Translations under genes and position numbers: made by a program
Source of the DNA: Streptomyces yatensis
GTDB taxonomy: Bacteria; Actinomycetota; Actinomycetes; Streptomycetales; Streptomycetaceae
Length of the DNA stretch: 64,000 nt
Reading direction: 5' to 3'
NCBI RefSeq assembly: GCF_018069625.1
Contig: NZ_CP072941.1
Span: forward strand, 9,362,001-9,426,000
Shown: in pieces, positions 12,520 through 20,953 of the stretch
Numbering within the stretch: position 1 is the stretch's first letter
How the letters are laid out: each line of letters begins with the position of its first letter
Notes under the pieces: model-generated
Database searches by the model: none
Seen by the model: the letters and a program-made list of their open reading frames with translations, nothing else
What the model was told of the DNA's origin: nothing

Positions 12520-12951
12520 TCAGGCGCCGAGCCGGCCACCGGTCAGCCGTGCGAGCGGGCTGCGACGCCGGGCGGCGCGCCTGCGCAGGACCACCGCGGT
12601 GGCGCCCGCCGCGGCGGCTCCCGCGCCGGCGACGGCTGCCTGGACCTTCCGCGCCTTGAGCGCGACCCAGGCCGAACCGGCCGCCGCGGCCGCCTTCTTG
12701 GGGGCCTCGGCCGCCACGGTACGACCGGTGGCCACGGCCTTCTCAGCAGCCACATGGGCCTTGTCGGCGGCGACATGAGCGGTGTGCGCGGCCGTCGTCG
12801 CGGCGCTCGCGGCGGCGGTCTTCGCCGTGGTCTCCGCCTCACTCGCGGTGTCCTTGGCCTTTGCCGTTGCCTCCTTGGCCTTGGTGGTGGTGGCCTTCGC
12901 GTGAGCGTTGGCGCTCCTGACACTGGTGTGTGCGTTCTTCTTCTCGGTCAT
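12520..12951 (-). CDS. Ala/Lys-rich LEA- or histone H1-like small protein
   Basis: About 143 residues, very rich in Ala, Lys and Thr, with repeated KAKEATAKAK-like stretches typical of amphipathic LEA-like or H1-like helices. A short hydrophobic Ala/Gly/Val segment near residues 105-123 is followed by an Arg-rich end (RRRAARRR), which could anchor the protein to membrane or nucleic acid. I placed the start at the ATG at 12951; a GTG two codons upstream is possible and the ribosome site is weak. It has no clear partner among its neighbours. Low complexity makes the function call weak, but the codon pattern supports a real gene. Confidence 0.6.
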   Translation of the reverse strand: MTEKKNAHTSVRSANAHAKATTTKAKEATAKAKDTASEAETTAKTAAASAATTAAHTAHVAADKAHVAAEKAVATGRTVAAEAPKKAAAAAGSAWVALKARKVQAAVAGAGAAAAGATAVVLRRRAARRRSPLARLTGGRLGA

Positions 12952-13026
12952 GTCCACCGCGTTACCACTCGGCCCGGCAGCAAACCCGGGGCGCGGGGCC
13001 GTCGGCGCGGCGGGGCGCCCCTTGGC

Positions 13027-13440
13027 TCATCCGGTGCCCGTGCCGCGCCGCTGCTGAATCAGCACGAAACCTCCGGCCAGGGCGACCAGACAGACGCCGA
13101 CGATGACTCCCACGGCGGGCCACGGGGACCCGTCGTCCGACGTCGCCGCCTTGGAGGGCGACTTGCCGTCAGAGTTCGGCGCCCGGCTCTCCGGGTGCGG
13201 GGAGGCCGAGGGTGAGGCGGACGGGGTGGCGGGTTCGAGCTTCAGCGGCCGGGCGGGATACCGCGGCTCCGACTCGAACGTCAGTGTCACGTTCTTCGCC
13301 AGGGTGTGCGAGTCGGAGGCGCTCACCGCGGTGTGAGCCAGGGCGGGGGAGGCCGTGGCGAGGACGAGCGCCGACGCGGCGATGGCCAGGGCGCCGAACC
13401 GCGGCGCCCGCGGACGGGACGGCAGATGATGTGCGTTCAC
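13027..13440 (-). CDS. Short CopC-like secreted, membrane-anchored protein
   Basis: About 137 residues. It has an N-terminal signal peptide ending near SPALA-HTAV, a short segment resembling the start of a CopC/YcnJ copper-binding beta domain (HTAVSASDSHTLAKNVTLTFE), a Ser/Pro-rich linker, and one membrane helix near the C-terminus followed by QQRRG. The CopC-type fold is normally about 95 residues and here only about 35 are recognisable, so the domain is truncated or diverged. The start is the GTG at 13440, preceded by a strong AGGAGGAG seven bases upstream; the upstream in-frame codons are not needed. A His remains right after the predicted cleavage site, as in copper-binding CopC proteins. 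Confidence 0.7.
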   Translation of the reverse strand: MNAHHLPSRPRAPRFGALAIAASALVLATASPALAHTAVSASDSHTLAKNVTLTFESEPRYPARPLKLEPATPSASPSASPHPESRAPNSDGKSPSKAATSDDGSPWPAVGVIVGVCLVALAGGFVLIQQRRGTGTG

Positions 13441-13530
13441 GGTAGCTCTCCTCCTCATGGGGGACACCCGGCCCTCCGCACCCGAACACCGGGTGCGTTC
13501 ATCACGTGCGCCACACTTCCGATACGTACG

Positions 13531-13560
13531 GCCCGGACACGATGTTCACCGTGTCCGGGC
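13531..13560 (-). terminator. 11-bp perfect stem-loop after the PPOX gene
   Basis: GCCCGGACACG at 13531-13541 pairs perfectly with 13550-13560 around an 8-base loop. It lies 45 bases past the stop codon of the PPOX gene on the minus strand and before the next gene. It has no T-run, as is common for Streptomyces terminators. Confidence 0.75.
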
Positions 13561-13604
13561 AGGGAAACCACCGGCCCGGGGAAGGAGGAAGTTCCGGCGG
13601 GTGG

Positions 13605-14114
13605 TCAGCTGGTGGCCATGTCGAGGGCGGTTCCGTACAGCCGGGACACCTGGATCCTGATCACCACCCGCCGGTCCGCCACCAACTGCTCCAGGAAGGC
13701 CGCTTCCTCGCGCGGATCGGCGAAGCCGGGCGTCATGGAGAGCAGTTCGCGCCCGACCGCGTCCCCGGGGACTGCCGTCACCTCCGATACCTCCGCTTCG
13801 CCCTCGGCGACGGCGAACGACCAGCCGTCCGGCGCGCCCACATGCACGGCGGCATGGGGATCGCGCCGCAGCTGACGCACCTTGAGCCGGTCGGCGGTGG
13901 AGGAGATGCGCAGCACCCGCTCCTCCGGACTCCAGTGGTGGATCACGGTCGACAGATGGGGATGGCCGCTGCGCCTGACCGTGGCGAGCACCCCGAACCG
14001 CTGGTCCCGCAGCATCAGCGACAGCTCGTCCTCGGTGAGCACCCGGGGCGCGGGTCCGGCTCCCGGTTTCGTTCCTGCGTCGTTCGTCGGGCTGGTGGTC
14101 TCGGTCGTCGCCAT
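13605..14114 (-). CDS. PPOX-class F420/FMN-dependent flavoprotein
   Basis: A 169-residue split-barrel protein of the pyridoxamine 5'-phosphate oxidase-like superfamily. The core pattern (RFGVLATVRRSGHPHLSTV, then ERVLRISS, LKVRQLRRDP and AAVHV) is that of actinobacterial PPOX-class F420-dependent oxidoreductases. A disordered 25-residue N-terminus rich in Thr/Pro/Gly precedes the barrel. The ATG at 14114 starts MATTETT. It sits 38 bases downstream of the MFS gene on the same strand and is probably co-transcribed with it. Substrate unknown; FMN, F420 or heme binding cannot be separated by eye. Confidence 0.88.
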   Translation of the reverse strand: MATTETTSPTNDAGTKPGAGPAPRVLTEDELSLMLRDQRFGVLATVRRSGHPHLSTVIHHWSPEERVLRISSTADRLKVRQLRRDPHAAVHVGAPDGWSFAVAEGEAEVSEVTAVPGDAVGRELLSMTPGFADPREEAAFLEQLVADRRVVIRIQVSRLYGTALDMATS

Positions 14115-14152
14115 GAGGGCGCACCTTTCGTTCGGAAGGGGGGAAGAGGAGG

Positions 14153-15643
14153 TCAGATGGTGGTGACGGGCGCGGCGGGCGGGTTGGCCTTCCGCGGCGC
14201 GGCGGGGCGCTTCGGCGCGGGCCCTCGCAGCACGGTGAACGCCACGGCGAAGGCCGTCACGATGAGCCCCGCTCCGACGGCGAAGGCCAGGTGGTAGCCG
14301 CCGGTCAGCGCCTCGGCCCGGCCCTTGCCCCGGGTGAGCAGCGCGTCGGTGCGGCCGGCCGCCAGGGTGGACAGCACCGCGACGCCCAGCGCCATGCCGA
14401 TCTGCTGCGTGGTGTTGAACAGCCCGGAGACGAGCCCGGCCTCGTCCGCCTTCGCATCGGACATCCCGAGGCTGGTCAGCGCGGGGAGGGCCAGTCCGAA
14501 GCCGGCGGCGAGCAGCATGACCGGGAGGAGGTCGGGGAGGTACCGGGCGTGCACCGGGACGCGGACGAGGAGTCCGAGGACCCCGGCCAGCAGCGTCAGC
14601 CCGGCCAGCAACACCGCGCGGTCGCCGAGGCGGGCGCTGAGCCGCGCGGAGACGCCGAGTGACACGGCACCGATGGCGAGGGCGGCCGGGAGCATGGCCA
14701 AGCCGGTCCTGGTGGCACCGTATCCCAGCACATTCCGCAGATAGAGGGCGACGAGGATCTGGAACGAGAAGAGCGCGGCCACCATCAGGACCTGGACCAG
14801 GTTGGCCCCAGCGACACCGCGCGACCGCAGGATCCGCAGGGGCATCAGCGGGGTCCGGGCGGTGGCCTGGCGGACCAGGAACAGGGCGAGCAGGAGGAGC
14901 GAGACGGCGCCGAGGCCGAGCGTGTGCGCCGCCGTCCATCCGTAGTCCGCCACCTTGACGACGGTGTAGATGCCCAGCATCAGCCCGGCCGTGACGAGCA
15001 GGGCGCCGAGGACGTCGGCGCCGGCCGCGAGACCGGGCCCGCGGTCGGCGGGCAGGACGGATATGGCAACCGCGAGCGTCAGCAGTCCGATCGGCAGATT
15101 GATCAGGAAGATCCAGTGCCAGCTGAGCGCGTCGGTGAGAAGGCCCCCGAGCACCTGGCCGATCGAGGCTCCGGCGGCGCCGGTGAAGCTGAACACGGCG
15201 ATCGCCTTTGCGCGTTCGGCGGGTTCGGTGAAGAGGGTGACGAGAATGCCCAGGCTGACCGCGGACGCCAGCGCGCTGCCGACCCCCTGCAGAAACCGGG
15301 CGGCGATCAGTGCCGCGGGGGAGGTGGCCACGGCCGCCAGCAGCGAGGCCGCGGTGAACACCGCGGTGCCGGCCAGGAACATCCGCTTGCGGCCGATGAG
15401 ATCGCCGATTCGGCCCGCGAGCAGCAGCAGACCGCCGAACGCGATCAGATAGGCGTTGACGACCCAGCTCAGCCCGGCGGGGGAGAACCGCAGATCACTC
15501 TGGATGGCGGGCATGGCCACGGTCACGATGCTGCCGTCGAGGATGACCATCAACATCCCGGTGGCGATGACCCCGAGGGCCAGTTGGCGTGATCGGGGGA
15601 CGCGGGAAGAGGGCGGGGCGGACTCGGACGCGGTGGCGGACAT
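14153..15643 (-). CDS. MFS drug efflux transporter, DHA2 (14-TM) type
   Basis: A 496-residue integral membrane antiporter. It shows the DHA2 hallmarks: LDGSIVTVAMPAIQSDL in helix 1, the A motif GRIGDLIGRKRMF, and the C motif region GAAGASIGQVLGGLL. About 14 hydrophobic segments are visible. The ATG at 15643 has AGGAG eight bases upstream, but that site is buried in a perfect 15-bp hairpin. The MarR gene upstream on the same strand is the likely regulator. The substrate is unknown; this family exports hydrophobic antibiotics and dyes by proton exchange. Confidence 0.93.
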   Translation of the reverse strand: MSATASESAPPSSRVPRSRQLALGVIATGMLMVILDGSIVTVAMPAIQSDLRFSPAGLSWVVNAYLIAFGGLLLLAGRIGDLIGRKRMFLAGTAVFTAASLLAAVATSPAALIAARFLQGVGSALASAVSLGILVTLFTEPAERAKAIAVFSFTGAAGASIGQVLGGLLTDALSWHWIFLINLPIGLLTLAVAISVLPADRGPGLAAGADVLGALLVTAGLMLGIYTVVKVADYGWTAAHTLGLGAVSLLLLALFLVRQATARTPLMPLRILRSRGVAGANLVQVLMVAALFSFQILVALYLRNVLGYGATRTGLAMLPAALAIGAVSLGVSARLSARLGDRAVLLAGLTLLAGVLGLLVRVPVHARYLPDLLPVMLLAAGFGLALPALTSLGMSDAKADEAGLVSGLFNTTQQIGMALGVAVLSTLAAGRTDALLTRGKGRAEALTGGYHLAFAVGAGLIVTAFAVAFTVLRGPAPKRPAAPRKANPPAAPVTTI

Positions 15644-15644
15644 G

Positions 15645-15681
15645 CGGTCACTCCTGTCGGTAGACGCGACAGGAGTGACCG
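15645..15681 (-). promoter_or_regulatory. Perfect 15-bp hairpin covering the MFS ribosome site
   Basis: CGGTCACTCCTGTCG at 15645-15659 and its exact complement at 15667-15681 flank a 7-base loop. The arm nearest the start codon contains the CAGGAGTGACC ribosome-binding region of the MFS gene, so folded mRNA would hide it. It could alternatively be a protein operator for the adjacent MarR regulator. Confidence 0.8.
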
Positions 15682-15796
15682 TAGCAGATGGTTTTGTTGC
15701 AGACTATTTGTTTCGGCTCTACTTGTGGCTCGGCTCGTGGCTCGGCTCGTGGCTCAGCCCGTGGCTCCAGGTGTGGCGTGGCTCCGGCTGCGGTTG

Positions 15797-16285
15797 CTAC
15801 TTCTCGCTCTGGCGCGCCCGTCGGGCCGGGCGGGGGCTCTCGGCGGGTGCGGCCAGATGCCCCTCCGTCAGCCGGGTCAAGGCCCGTAGCAGGGCGGCGC
15901 GTTGGGTCTCGGGGAGCGTCTGCAGCGCCTCCCGGTGGACGCGGTCCACGATGCTCTGGCTCTGCTTGGCGATCCGCGCGCCCTCCTCGGTCACCGCGAT
16001 GATCCGGGCCCGGCGATCCCGGGTCGAGGCGCGCCGCTCCGCGAGACCCGCCTTCTCCAGTGCGTCCACCGTCACCACCATCGTGGTCTTGTCCATGTCG
16101 CCGATCTCGGCGAGCTGTGCCTGGGTGCGCTCTTCCTCCAGGGCGTGGACCAGTACGCAGTGCATCCGTGCCGTCAGTCCGATCTCGGCGAGTGCGGCCG
16201 ACATTTGGGTGCGCAGGACGTGGCTGGTGTGGTCGAGGAGGAAGGACAGGTCCGGTTCGTTCTGGGTGGGCGCCATCGCGGTCAT
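15797..16285 (-). CDS. MarR-family transcriptional regulator
   Basis: About 162 residues with the MarR winged helix: LTARMHCVLVHALEEE, the recognition helix region DKTTMVVTVDALEKAGLAERR, and the wing RRARIIAVTEEG. The start is uncertain; I used the ATG at 16285 (MTAMAP), while an upstream codon at 16303 is also in frame. It lies 153 bases upstream of the MFS pump on the same strand, the usual arrangement for a ligand-released repressor of an efflux pump. Confidence 0.9.
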   Translation of the reverse strand: MTAMAPTQNEPDLSFLLDHTSHVLRTQMSAALAEIGLTARMHCVLVHALEEERTQAQLAEIGDMDKTTMVVTVDALEKAGLAERRASTRDRRARIIAVTEEGARIAKQSQSIVDRVHREALQTLPETQRAALLRALTRLTEGHLAAPAESPRPARRARQSEK

Positions 16286-16348
16286 GTGGCCCAGGATAAG
16301 CAATTCGATCCGTACTGGATTATCCGGAACCGTCCATCCCCGGCGGTG

Positions 16349-17203
16349 TCAGCCGTTGCGGTAGAGGGTGGTGAGCAGCTCGATCGCGGTTTGGGTGGCG
16401 GGATGCGGGTCGTCCCGCCACCAGGCGAGACGCACCGCGATCGGCTCGGCGTCGCGGACCGGCCGGTAGGCGATTCCGGGCCTCGGGTACTGGTTGGCGG
16501 TGGACTCCGCCGTCATGCCGACGCAGCGGCCCGCGGAGATCACCGTGAGCCAGTCCTCCACGTCGTGGGTCTCCTCCGTGGCCGGACGGGAGTCGGGTGG
16601 CCACAGCTCCGCGGTGGTGGTGCCGGTCCGCCGGTCGACCAGCAGGGTGCGTCCGCTGAGGTCGGCCAGCCGGACCGAGCGGCGCCTGGCGAGGGGGTCG
16701 TCGGCGGCCACGGCACACAGCCGTCGCTCCAGCCCCACGATCGCGGAGTCGAAGCGGCGCTCGTCGAGGGGTCTGCGCACGACGGCCAGGTCACAGACGC
16801 CCTCCGCCAGCCCGGCGGTCGCGGAATGCACACGGACGAGGTGCAGATCCGTCTCGGGGTACGCCTGGGCCCAGCGGCGCTGGAAGGCGGGGGTGTGGCG
16901 GCCGAGCGCGGACCAGGCGTAGCCGATCCGCAGATGTGCGTGGCCCGATATGGCCTCCCGGATCAGGCCGTCCACCTCGGCCAGCACCCGCCGGGCGTGT
17001 GCCACCACGCGCAGCCCGGTGCCCGTCGGGGTCACCTCGCGAGAGGTCCGCCGCAACAGCCGTGTCCCCAGGGCGCGTTCGAGCGAGGCCAGGGTCCGCG
17101 AGACGGCGGCCTGGGAGACTCCGAGCGCGATGGCGGCGTCGGTGAAGGTGCCCTCGTCGACGATCGCCACGAGGCAGCGCAGTTGCCGCAGCTCCACATC
17201 CAT
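16349..17203 (-). CDS. LysR-family transcriptional regulator
   Basis: A 284-residue LysR regulator. The N-terminal helix-turn-helix reads VELRQLRCLVAIVDEGTFTDAAIALGVSQAAVSRTLASLERALGTRLLRR, shown here only to identify the family block, and a periplasmic-binding-like effector domain follows from about residue 90. The ATG at 17203 begins MDVELRQ; earlier in-frame codons would add a non-conserved extension. It is divergent from the EamA transporter gene at 17272, the classic LysR arrangement, so that transporter is the likely target. The effector is unknown. Confidence 0.9.
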   Translation of the reverse strand: MDVELRQLRCLVAIVDEGTFTDAAIALGVSQAAVSRTLASLERALGTRLLRRTSREVTPTGTGLRVVAHARRVLAEVDGLIREAISGHAHLRIGYAWSALGRHTPAFQRRWAQAYPETDLHLVRVHSATAGLAEGVCDLAVVRRPLDERRFDSAIVGLERRLCAVAADDPLARRRSVRLADLSGRTLLVDRRTGTTTAELWPPDSRPATEETHDVEDWLTVISAGRCVGMTAESTANQYPRPGIAYRPVRDAEPIAVRLAWWRDDPHPATQTAIELLTTLYRNG

Positions 17204-17271
17204 GCGTCCAGCGTATAGATAAGACACCGAACGCATTATGCGCATGTGTGGGTCCGGCGCACGATCGACGC
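17204..17271. promoter_or_regulatory. LysR/transporter divergent control region
   Basis: 68 bases separate the two start codons. They contain the 8-bp palindrome ATGCGCAT at 17238-17245 inside an AT-richer patch (GATAAGACACC, GCATTATGC). A LysR site (T-N11-A type) is expected here, but none is unambiguous. Confidence 0.45.
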
Positions 17272-18270
17272 ATGCGACCAGCTCCCGCGTCACGTATCGC
17301 CGCCGCACGATCGACGGGAACCGCACACCGGATCCCACCGACCCCCGCCTCCGACCCGGGCCCCGGCCTGGATGCGGACCTGGGGCCGAGCACGAGCCCG
17401 AGCCCGAGCCCGGACCCGGACCCGGATCAGCAGCCGACCGGGCGGCGGTTCGCCGGTGTGGCCACGATGATCGGCAGCGGACTGTCCAACCAGACCGGCG
17501 CCGCGATCGGCTCCCACGCCTTCCCCGTCCTCGGCCCGGTCGGGGTCGTCGCCGTCCGCCAGTACGTGGCCGCGATCGTCCTGCTGACCGTCGGCAGGCC
17601 CCGGCTGCGGAGCTTCACCTGGTGGCAGTGGCGGCCGGTGATGGGGCTTGCCGTGGTGTTCGGCACCATGAACCTCTCCCTGTACACCGCCATCGACCGC
17701 ATCGGCCTCGGGCTGGCGGTGACCCTGGAGTTCCTCGGCCCGCTGTGCATCGCGCTGGCCACCTCACGGCGCCGGGCGGACGCGTGCTGTGCGCTGATCG
17801 CGGCGGCCGCCGTGGTGACACTGATGCGCCCACGGCCCTCGGCCGACTACCTGGGCATGGGCCTCGGGCTGCTGGCCGCCGTGTGCTGGGCGTCGTACAT
17901 CCTGCTCAACCGCACCGTGGGCCGACGGGTCCCCGGCGCCCAGGGGTCGGCGGCGGCCGCGGGGCTCTCCGCCCTGATGTTCCTGCCGGTCGGGATCGCC
18001 GTCGCCGTCCATCAGCCGCCGACCGCGAGCGCCGTGGCGTACGCCGTCACCGCGGGCGTCCTCTCCTCGGCCGTGCCGTACCTCGCGGACCTGTTCACCC
18101 TGCGCCGGGTGCCCGCCCAGGCGTTCGGACTCTTCATGAGCGTCAACCCCGTCCTCGCCGCCCTGGTCGGCTGGGTCGGCCTCGGGCAGAACCTGGGCTG
18201 GACGGAGTGGACGAGCATAGGCGCCATCGTCGCGGCCAACACACTGAGCATCCTCACCCGGCGCGGCTGA
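17272..18270 (+). CDS. EamA/DMT-family transporter (RhtA-like)
   Basis: About 332 residues with ten hydrophobic helices in two EamA repeats. Recognisable blocks are AIGSHAFPVLGPVGVVAVRQY, TMNLSLYTAIDRIGLGLAVTLEFLGPL (identified as the RhtA-type signature) and VPYLADLFTLRRVPAQAFGLFMSVNPVLAALVGW. The RhtA group exports threonine and homoserine. The N-terminal 60 residues are low-complexity, ending in alternating SPSPSPDPDPD encoded by hexanucleotide repeats near 17393-17430. I chose the ATG at 17272; a GTG at 17248 is in frame. The region upstream of the membrane core could also be mis-started. Confidence 0.85.
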   Translation: MRPAPASRIAAARSTGTAHRIPPTPASDPGPGLDADLGPSTSPSPSPDPDPDQQPTGRRFAGVATMIGSGLSNQTGAAIGSHAFPVLGPVGVVAVRQYVAAIVLLTVGRPRLRSFTWWQWRPVMGLAVVFGTMNLSLYTAIDRIGLGLAVTLEFLGPLCIALATSRRRADACCALIAAAAVVTLMRPRPSADYLGMGLGLLAAVCWASYILLNRTVGRRVPGAQGSAAAAGLSALMFLPVGIAVAVHQPPTASAVAYAVTAGVLSSAVPYLADLFTLRRVPAQAFGLFMSVNPVLAALVGWVGLGQNLGWTEWTSIGAIVAANTLSILTRRG

Positions 18271-18383
18271 AGGACCGCCTACCGCCGCGGACGGCCGGTG
18301 CGCCACACCGCTGACGGTTCCGTCCCGGCGGGCACGACGCCACCGCTCACCGCGCGGTGCTCGGATGTGGGGTGGAGGCTCAT

Positions 18384-18400
18384 GTCCACCCGGGGTGGAC
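18384..18400. promoter_or_regulatory. 7-bp inverted repeat before the two-component locus
   Basis: GTCCACC and GGTGGAC flank CGG, 47 bases upstream of the membrane-protein gene. A TTGACG hexamer follows at 18408, but no convincing -10 box. Operator or promoter element is inferred only from symmetry and position. Confidence 0.45.
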
Positions 18401-18446
18401 CTGTGGGTTGACGTGTGCGGCGGGGGCTCCGGCCGAGCATGGCGGC

Positions 18447-18968
18447 ATGGATATCAACGACTGGCTGATCGATATCGCCCTCGTGGGCATCGTGCTGCTG
18501 CAACTGCGTGGCCGACGGTTGACGGCGAAGGCGCTGCTGCTCCCGGTGGCGCTGGTGGCATGGGCGGCGACGAAGTACCTGCACGAGATCCCGACGTCGG
18601 GCAACGATCTCGTGCTGATCGTGGCCACGACGCTGATCGGGCTCGCTCTGGGCGCGGGGGCCGGGATGCTGACCCGGGTGTACCACAACGACGCCGGTGA
18701 GGTCATCGCGCGCGCCACGGCCATGGCGGCCGTGCTGTGGGTGGTGGGCTGCGGCTTCCGCATGGCCTTCCAGCTGTTCGCCACGCAGGGGGGCGACGAG
18801 GCGATCGGCCGCTTCTCGACCGACTACCACCTTGATCCGACGGCCTGGGCCCCGGCGATTCTCCTGATGGCGCTCGCCGAGGTGATCGCCCGCACCGCCA
18901 TCGTGGCCTGGCGTGCGCGGGAGGTGCTCCTCGGGGCGTCGGACCGGGGCCGGCTGGGCGTTCGGTGA
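18447..18968 (+). CDS. Integral membrane protein next to a two-component system
   Basis: 173 residues with about five hydrophobic segments (for example DIALVGIVLLQL, LLLPVALVAWAATKYL, LVLIVATTLIGLALGAGAGMLT). I do not recognise a named family; it resembles small actinobacterial membrane proteins of the CcdC/DUF1453 kind in size and topology only. The ATG at 18447 starts MDINDW. It stands just upstream of the histidine kinase gene on the same strand and may belong to the same operon, perhaps as a sensed target or accessory. Confidence 0.75.
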   Translation: MDINDWLIDIALVGIVLLQLRGRRLTAKALLLPVALVAWAATKYLHEIPTSGNDLVLIVATTLIGLALGAGAGMLTRVYHNDAGEVIARATAMAAVLWVVGCGFRMAFQLFATQGGDEAIGRFSTDYHLDPTAWAPAILLMALAEVIARTAIVAWRAREVLLGASDRGRLGVR

Positions 18969-19036
18969 GCGACGGGCCACGGTGTGCGCGGTGGCCCCCG
19001 GGACTGGGCAGGTCATGGGCGCGGCATGCTGGTCGG

Positions 19037-20299
19037 ATGAGTACTGGTGAACTCCGGTCGGGCCCCGGCGGACCGTCCGGCCGGTTGGATGTCAATGAGC
19101 CGACCGCGGAATGGGCCGTGGGCCTGCTCGCCTTGGGCGGCTTGATGTACGGGGCGGTGCAGGCGACACATCCCGGCCTCGACGCCCGCGGCCTCGTCGC
19201 GCTGGTGGCCACCGTGGGCCTGGGTCTGGGCTGGGTCGGCTGGCTGGTGGGGCTGCGGAGAGACCGGCCGACGGTCGGTGTGTGCTCGGTGGCTCTGGTG
19301 GCGGTCTGCGGCGGGGTGGCGGGGGCGTCGGCCTCCTTCGGCGCCGTGGTCGTGGGGGTGGCGGCGATGTGTGCCGTCATGCTGGTGGGGCTGCTCCCCG
19401 CCACGGCCCTGGCCGGCCTCGGCTTCGCGGCCACCGCCGTCGCCCTCGCCATCGACGGGCAGGACGTCACGAAGCTCGCCGCCGTGGGGGTGGGCGCGCT
19501 GTTCGGCCTGCTGCTGGGCGTCGTACGCCGCCAGCGCCGGGACCGGCTGCGATCCGAGGCCGAGCTGGCGGTGGCGTGGGAACGCGGCGCCGTCGAGCAC
19601 GAGCGCGCGGAGCTGTTCGCCGAGCGCAACCGGATCGCGCGGGAGGTGCACGATGTGCTGGCCCACACGCTGTCGGCGCTGTCGGTGCAGATCACCGCTC
19701 TTGATTCCATCGTCGAGGACGGCGCCGGCACCGACGAGGTGCGGGCCGCGATCGGCAGGTCCCGCCGCCTGGTCGTGGAGGGCCTGGACGAGACCCGCCG
19801 GGCGGTGCGGGCGCTGCGCGAGGAGCCGGTCGCCCTCGACGAACAGCTCACCGCCCTCGCCGCGGACGAAGGCGCCGACTTCCGGATCGCCGGTTCCGTA
19901 CGGCCGCTGCCACCGGCGGCCGGAATGGCCCTGCTGCGGGTCGTCCAGGAAGCGCTCACCAACACGCGCAAGCACGCACCGGGCGCCGCCGTCACCGTCA
20001 CCTTGGCCTTCGGTGAAGCGTCCACCCGTCTGACGGTCACCAATGAGGCGACGGTACGATCTGGCGTCGATCCGGCCGGAGAGCTTGCCGGGACCGGCGG
20101 TGGCTTCGGCCTCACGGGCATGCGCGAGCGTGTGGAACTGCTCGGCGGCACACTCGACGCGGGTCCCAAGGACGCGGGTCCCGAAGGCGCGGGTCCCGAG
20201 GACGCGGGTCCCGAGGACGCAGGTCCCGAAGACGCGGGTCCCAAGGGCGCGGCTCCCCAAGCCGGTGGCTGGAGTGTGGAAGCGGAGGTCCCGGCGTGA
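19037..20299 (+). CDS. DesK-like sensor histidine kinase
   Basis: 420 residues. Five or six membrane helices occupy about residues 25-160, followed by a HisKA_3 dimerisation helix with phosphoacceptor His205 (AREVHDVLAH), then an HATPase domain with the N box ALTNTRKHA and G box GGGFGLTGMRER. I start at the ATG at 19037 (MSTGEL); its ribosome site is weak. Oddly, seven 15-bp repeats near the C-terminus insert a DAGPE-type tract between the last ATPase glycine box and the final beta strand. It overlaps the response regulator start by a few bases, so the two are translationally coupled. Confidence 0.93.
   Translation: MSTGELRSGPGGPSGRLDVNEPTAEWAVGLLALGGLMYGAVQATHPGLDARGLVALVATVGLGLGWVGWLVGLRRDRPTVGVCSVALVAVCGGVAGASASFGAVVVGVAAMCAVMLVGLLPATALAGLGFAATAVALAIDGQDVTKLAAVGVGALFGLLLGVVRRQRRDRLRSEAELAVAWERGAVEHERAELFAERNRIAREVHDVLAHTLSALSVQITALDSIVEDGAGTDEVRAAIGRSRRLVVEGLDETRRAVRALREEPVALDEQLTALAADEGADFRIAGSVRPLPPAAGMALLRVVQEALTNTRKHAPGAAVTVTLAFGEASTRLTVTNEATVRSGVDPAGELAGTGGGFGLTGMRERVELLGGTLDAGPKDAGPEGAGPEDAGPEDAGPEDAGPKGAAPQAGGWSVEAEVPA
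20156..20260 (+). repeat. Seven 15-bp tandem repeats inside the kinase gene
   Basis: The unit GACGCGGGTCCCGAG repeats seven times with one to three changes per copy and encodes (D/G)AGP(E/K). Being a multiple of three it keeps the frame, so copy number could vary between strains without breaking the gene. Confidence 0.92.
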
Positions 20300-20931
20300 A
20301 GGTGGTCATCGTGGACGACCAGACCATCGTCCGCGACGGACTGGTCACCATCTGCGAGCGGCTGCCCGATGTCGAGGTGGTCGCCGCCGTCGGCGACGGT
20401 CGGCAGGCCCTGGCCGCGGTCGCCGAGCATTCCCCGGACGTGGTGCTGATGGATCTGCGCATGCCGCACATGGACGGCATCGAAGCCACACGGCACATCA
20501 CCATGGACCATCCCGGGACGCATGTCGTCGTGCTGACCACCTTCGTCGACGATGAATCCATCAACGCGGCGCTCACCGCCGGAGCCCTGGGCTACCTCAC
20601 CAAGGAAGCCGGGCGCGAGGACGTCGATCGGGCGCTGCGGGCGGCCGCCCGCGGGCAGGCCCTTCTGGACCCCGCCGTACACGCCCGCCTCGTCGCGCTC
20701 GCCCGGCAGCAGCCCACCGCCGGATCGCGGGAGCTGCCCGCCGGGCTGACCGCACGCGAGGCCGAAGTGCTCCTCTGCATGGCCAAGGGCCTGTCCAACC
20801 GCGAGATCGCCCGATCGCTGTTCGTCAGCGAGGCCACCGTCAAAACCCACGTCAACCGCGTCTTCGCCAAGACCGGCAGCCGTGACCGGGGCCAGGCCAT
20901 CGCCTACGCGCACCGGCACGGACTCGGTTGA
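20296..20931 (+). CDS. NarL/LuxR-family response regulator
   Basis: 211 residues. The receiver domain carries acidic residues DD at 7-8, phosphoacceptor Asp53 (VLMDLRMPHMDG), a Thr in VVLTTF, and Lys in LTKEAG. A C-terminal LuxR-type helix-turn-helix (LTAREAEVLLCMAKGLSNREIARSLFVSEATVKTHV region, about 150-205) binds DNA. The GTG start at 20296 overlaps the kinase stop (GTGA), so it is the cognate partner of the DesK-like kinase. Confidence 0.95.
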   Translation: MKVVIVDDQTIVRDGLVTICERLPDVEVVAAVGDGRQALAAVAEHSPDVVLMDLRMPHMDGIEATRHITMDHPGTHVVVLTTFVDDESINAALTAGALGYLTKEAGREDVDRALRAAARGQALLDPAVHARLVALARQQPTAGSRELPAGLTAREAEVLLCMAKGLSNREIARSLFVSEATVKTHVNRVFAKTGSRDRGQAIAYAHRHGLG

Positions 20932-20953
20932 GGCACGCCCAGGACGACACCGC

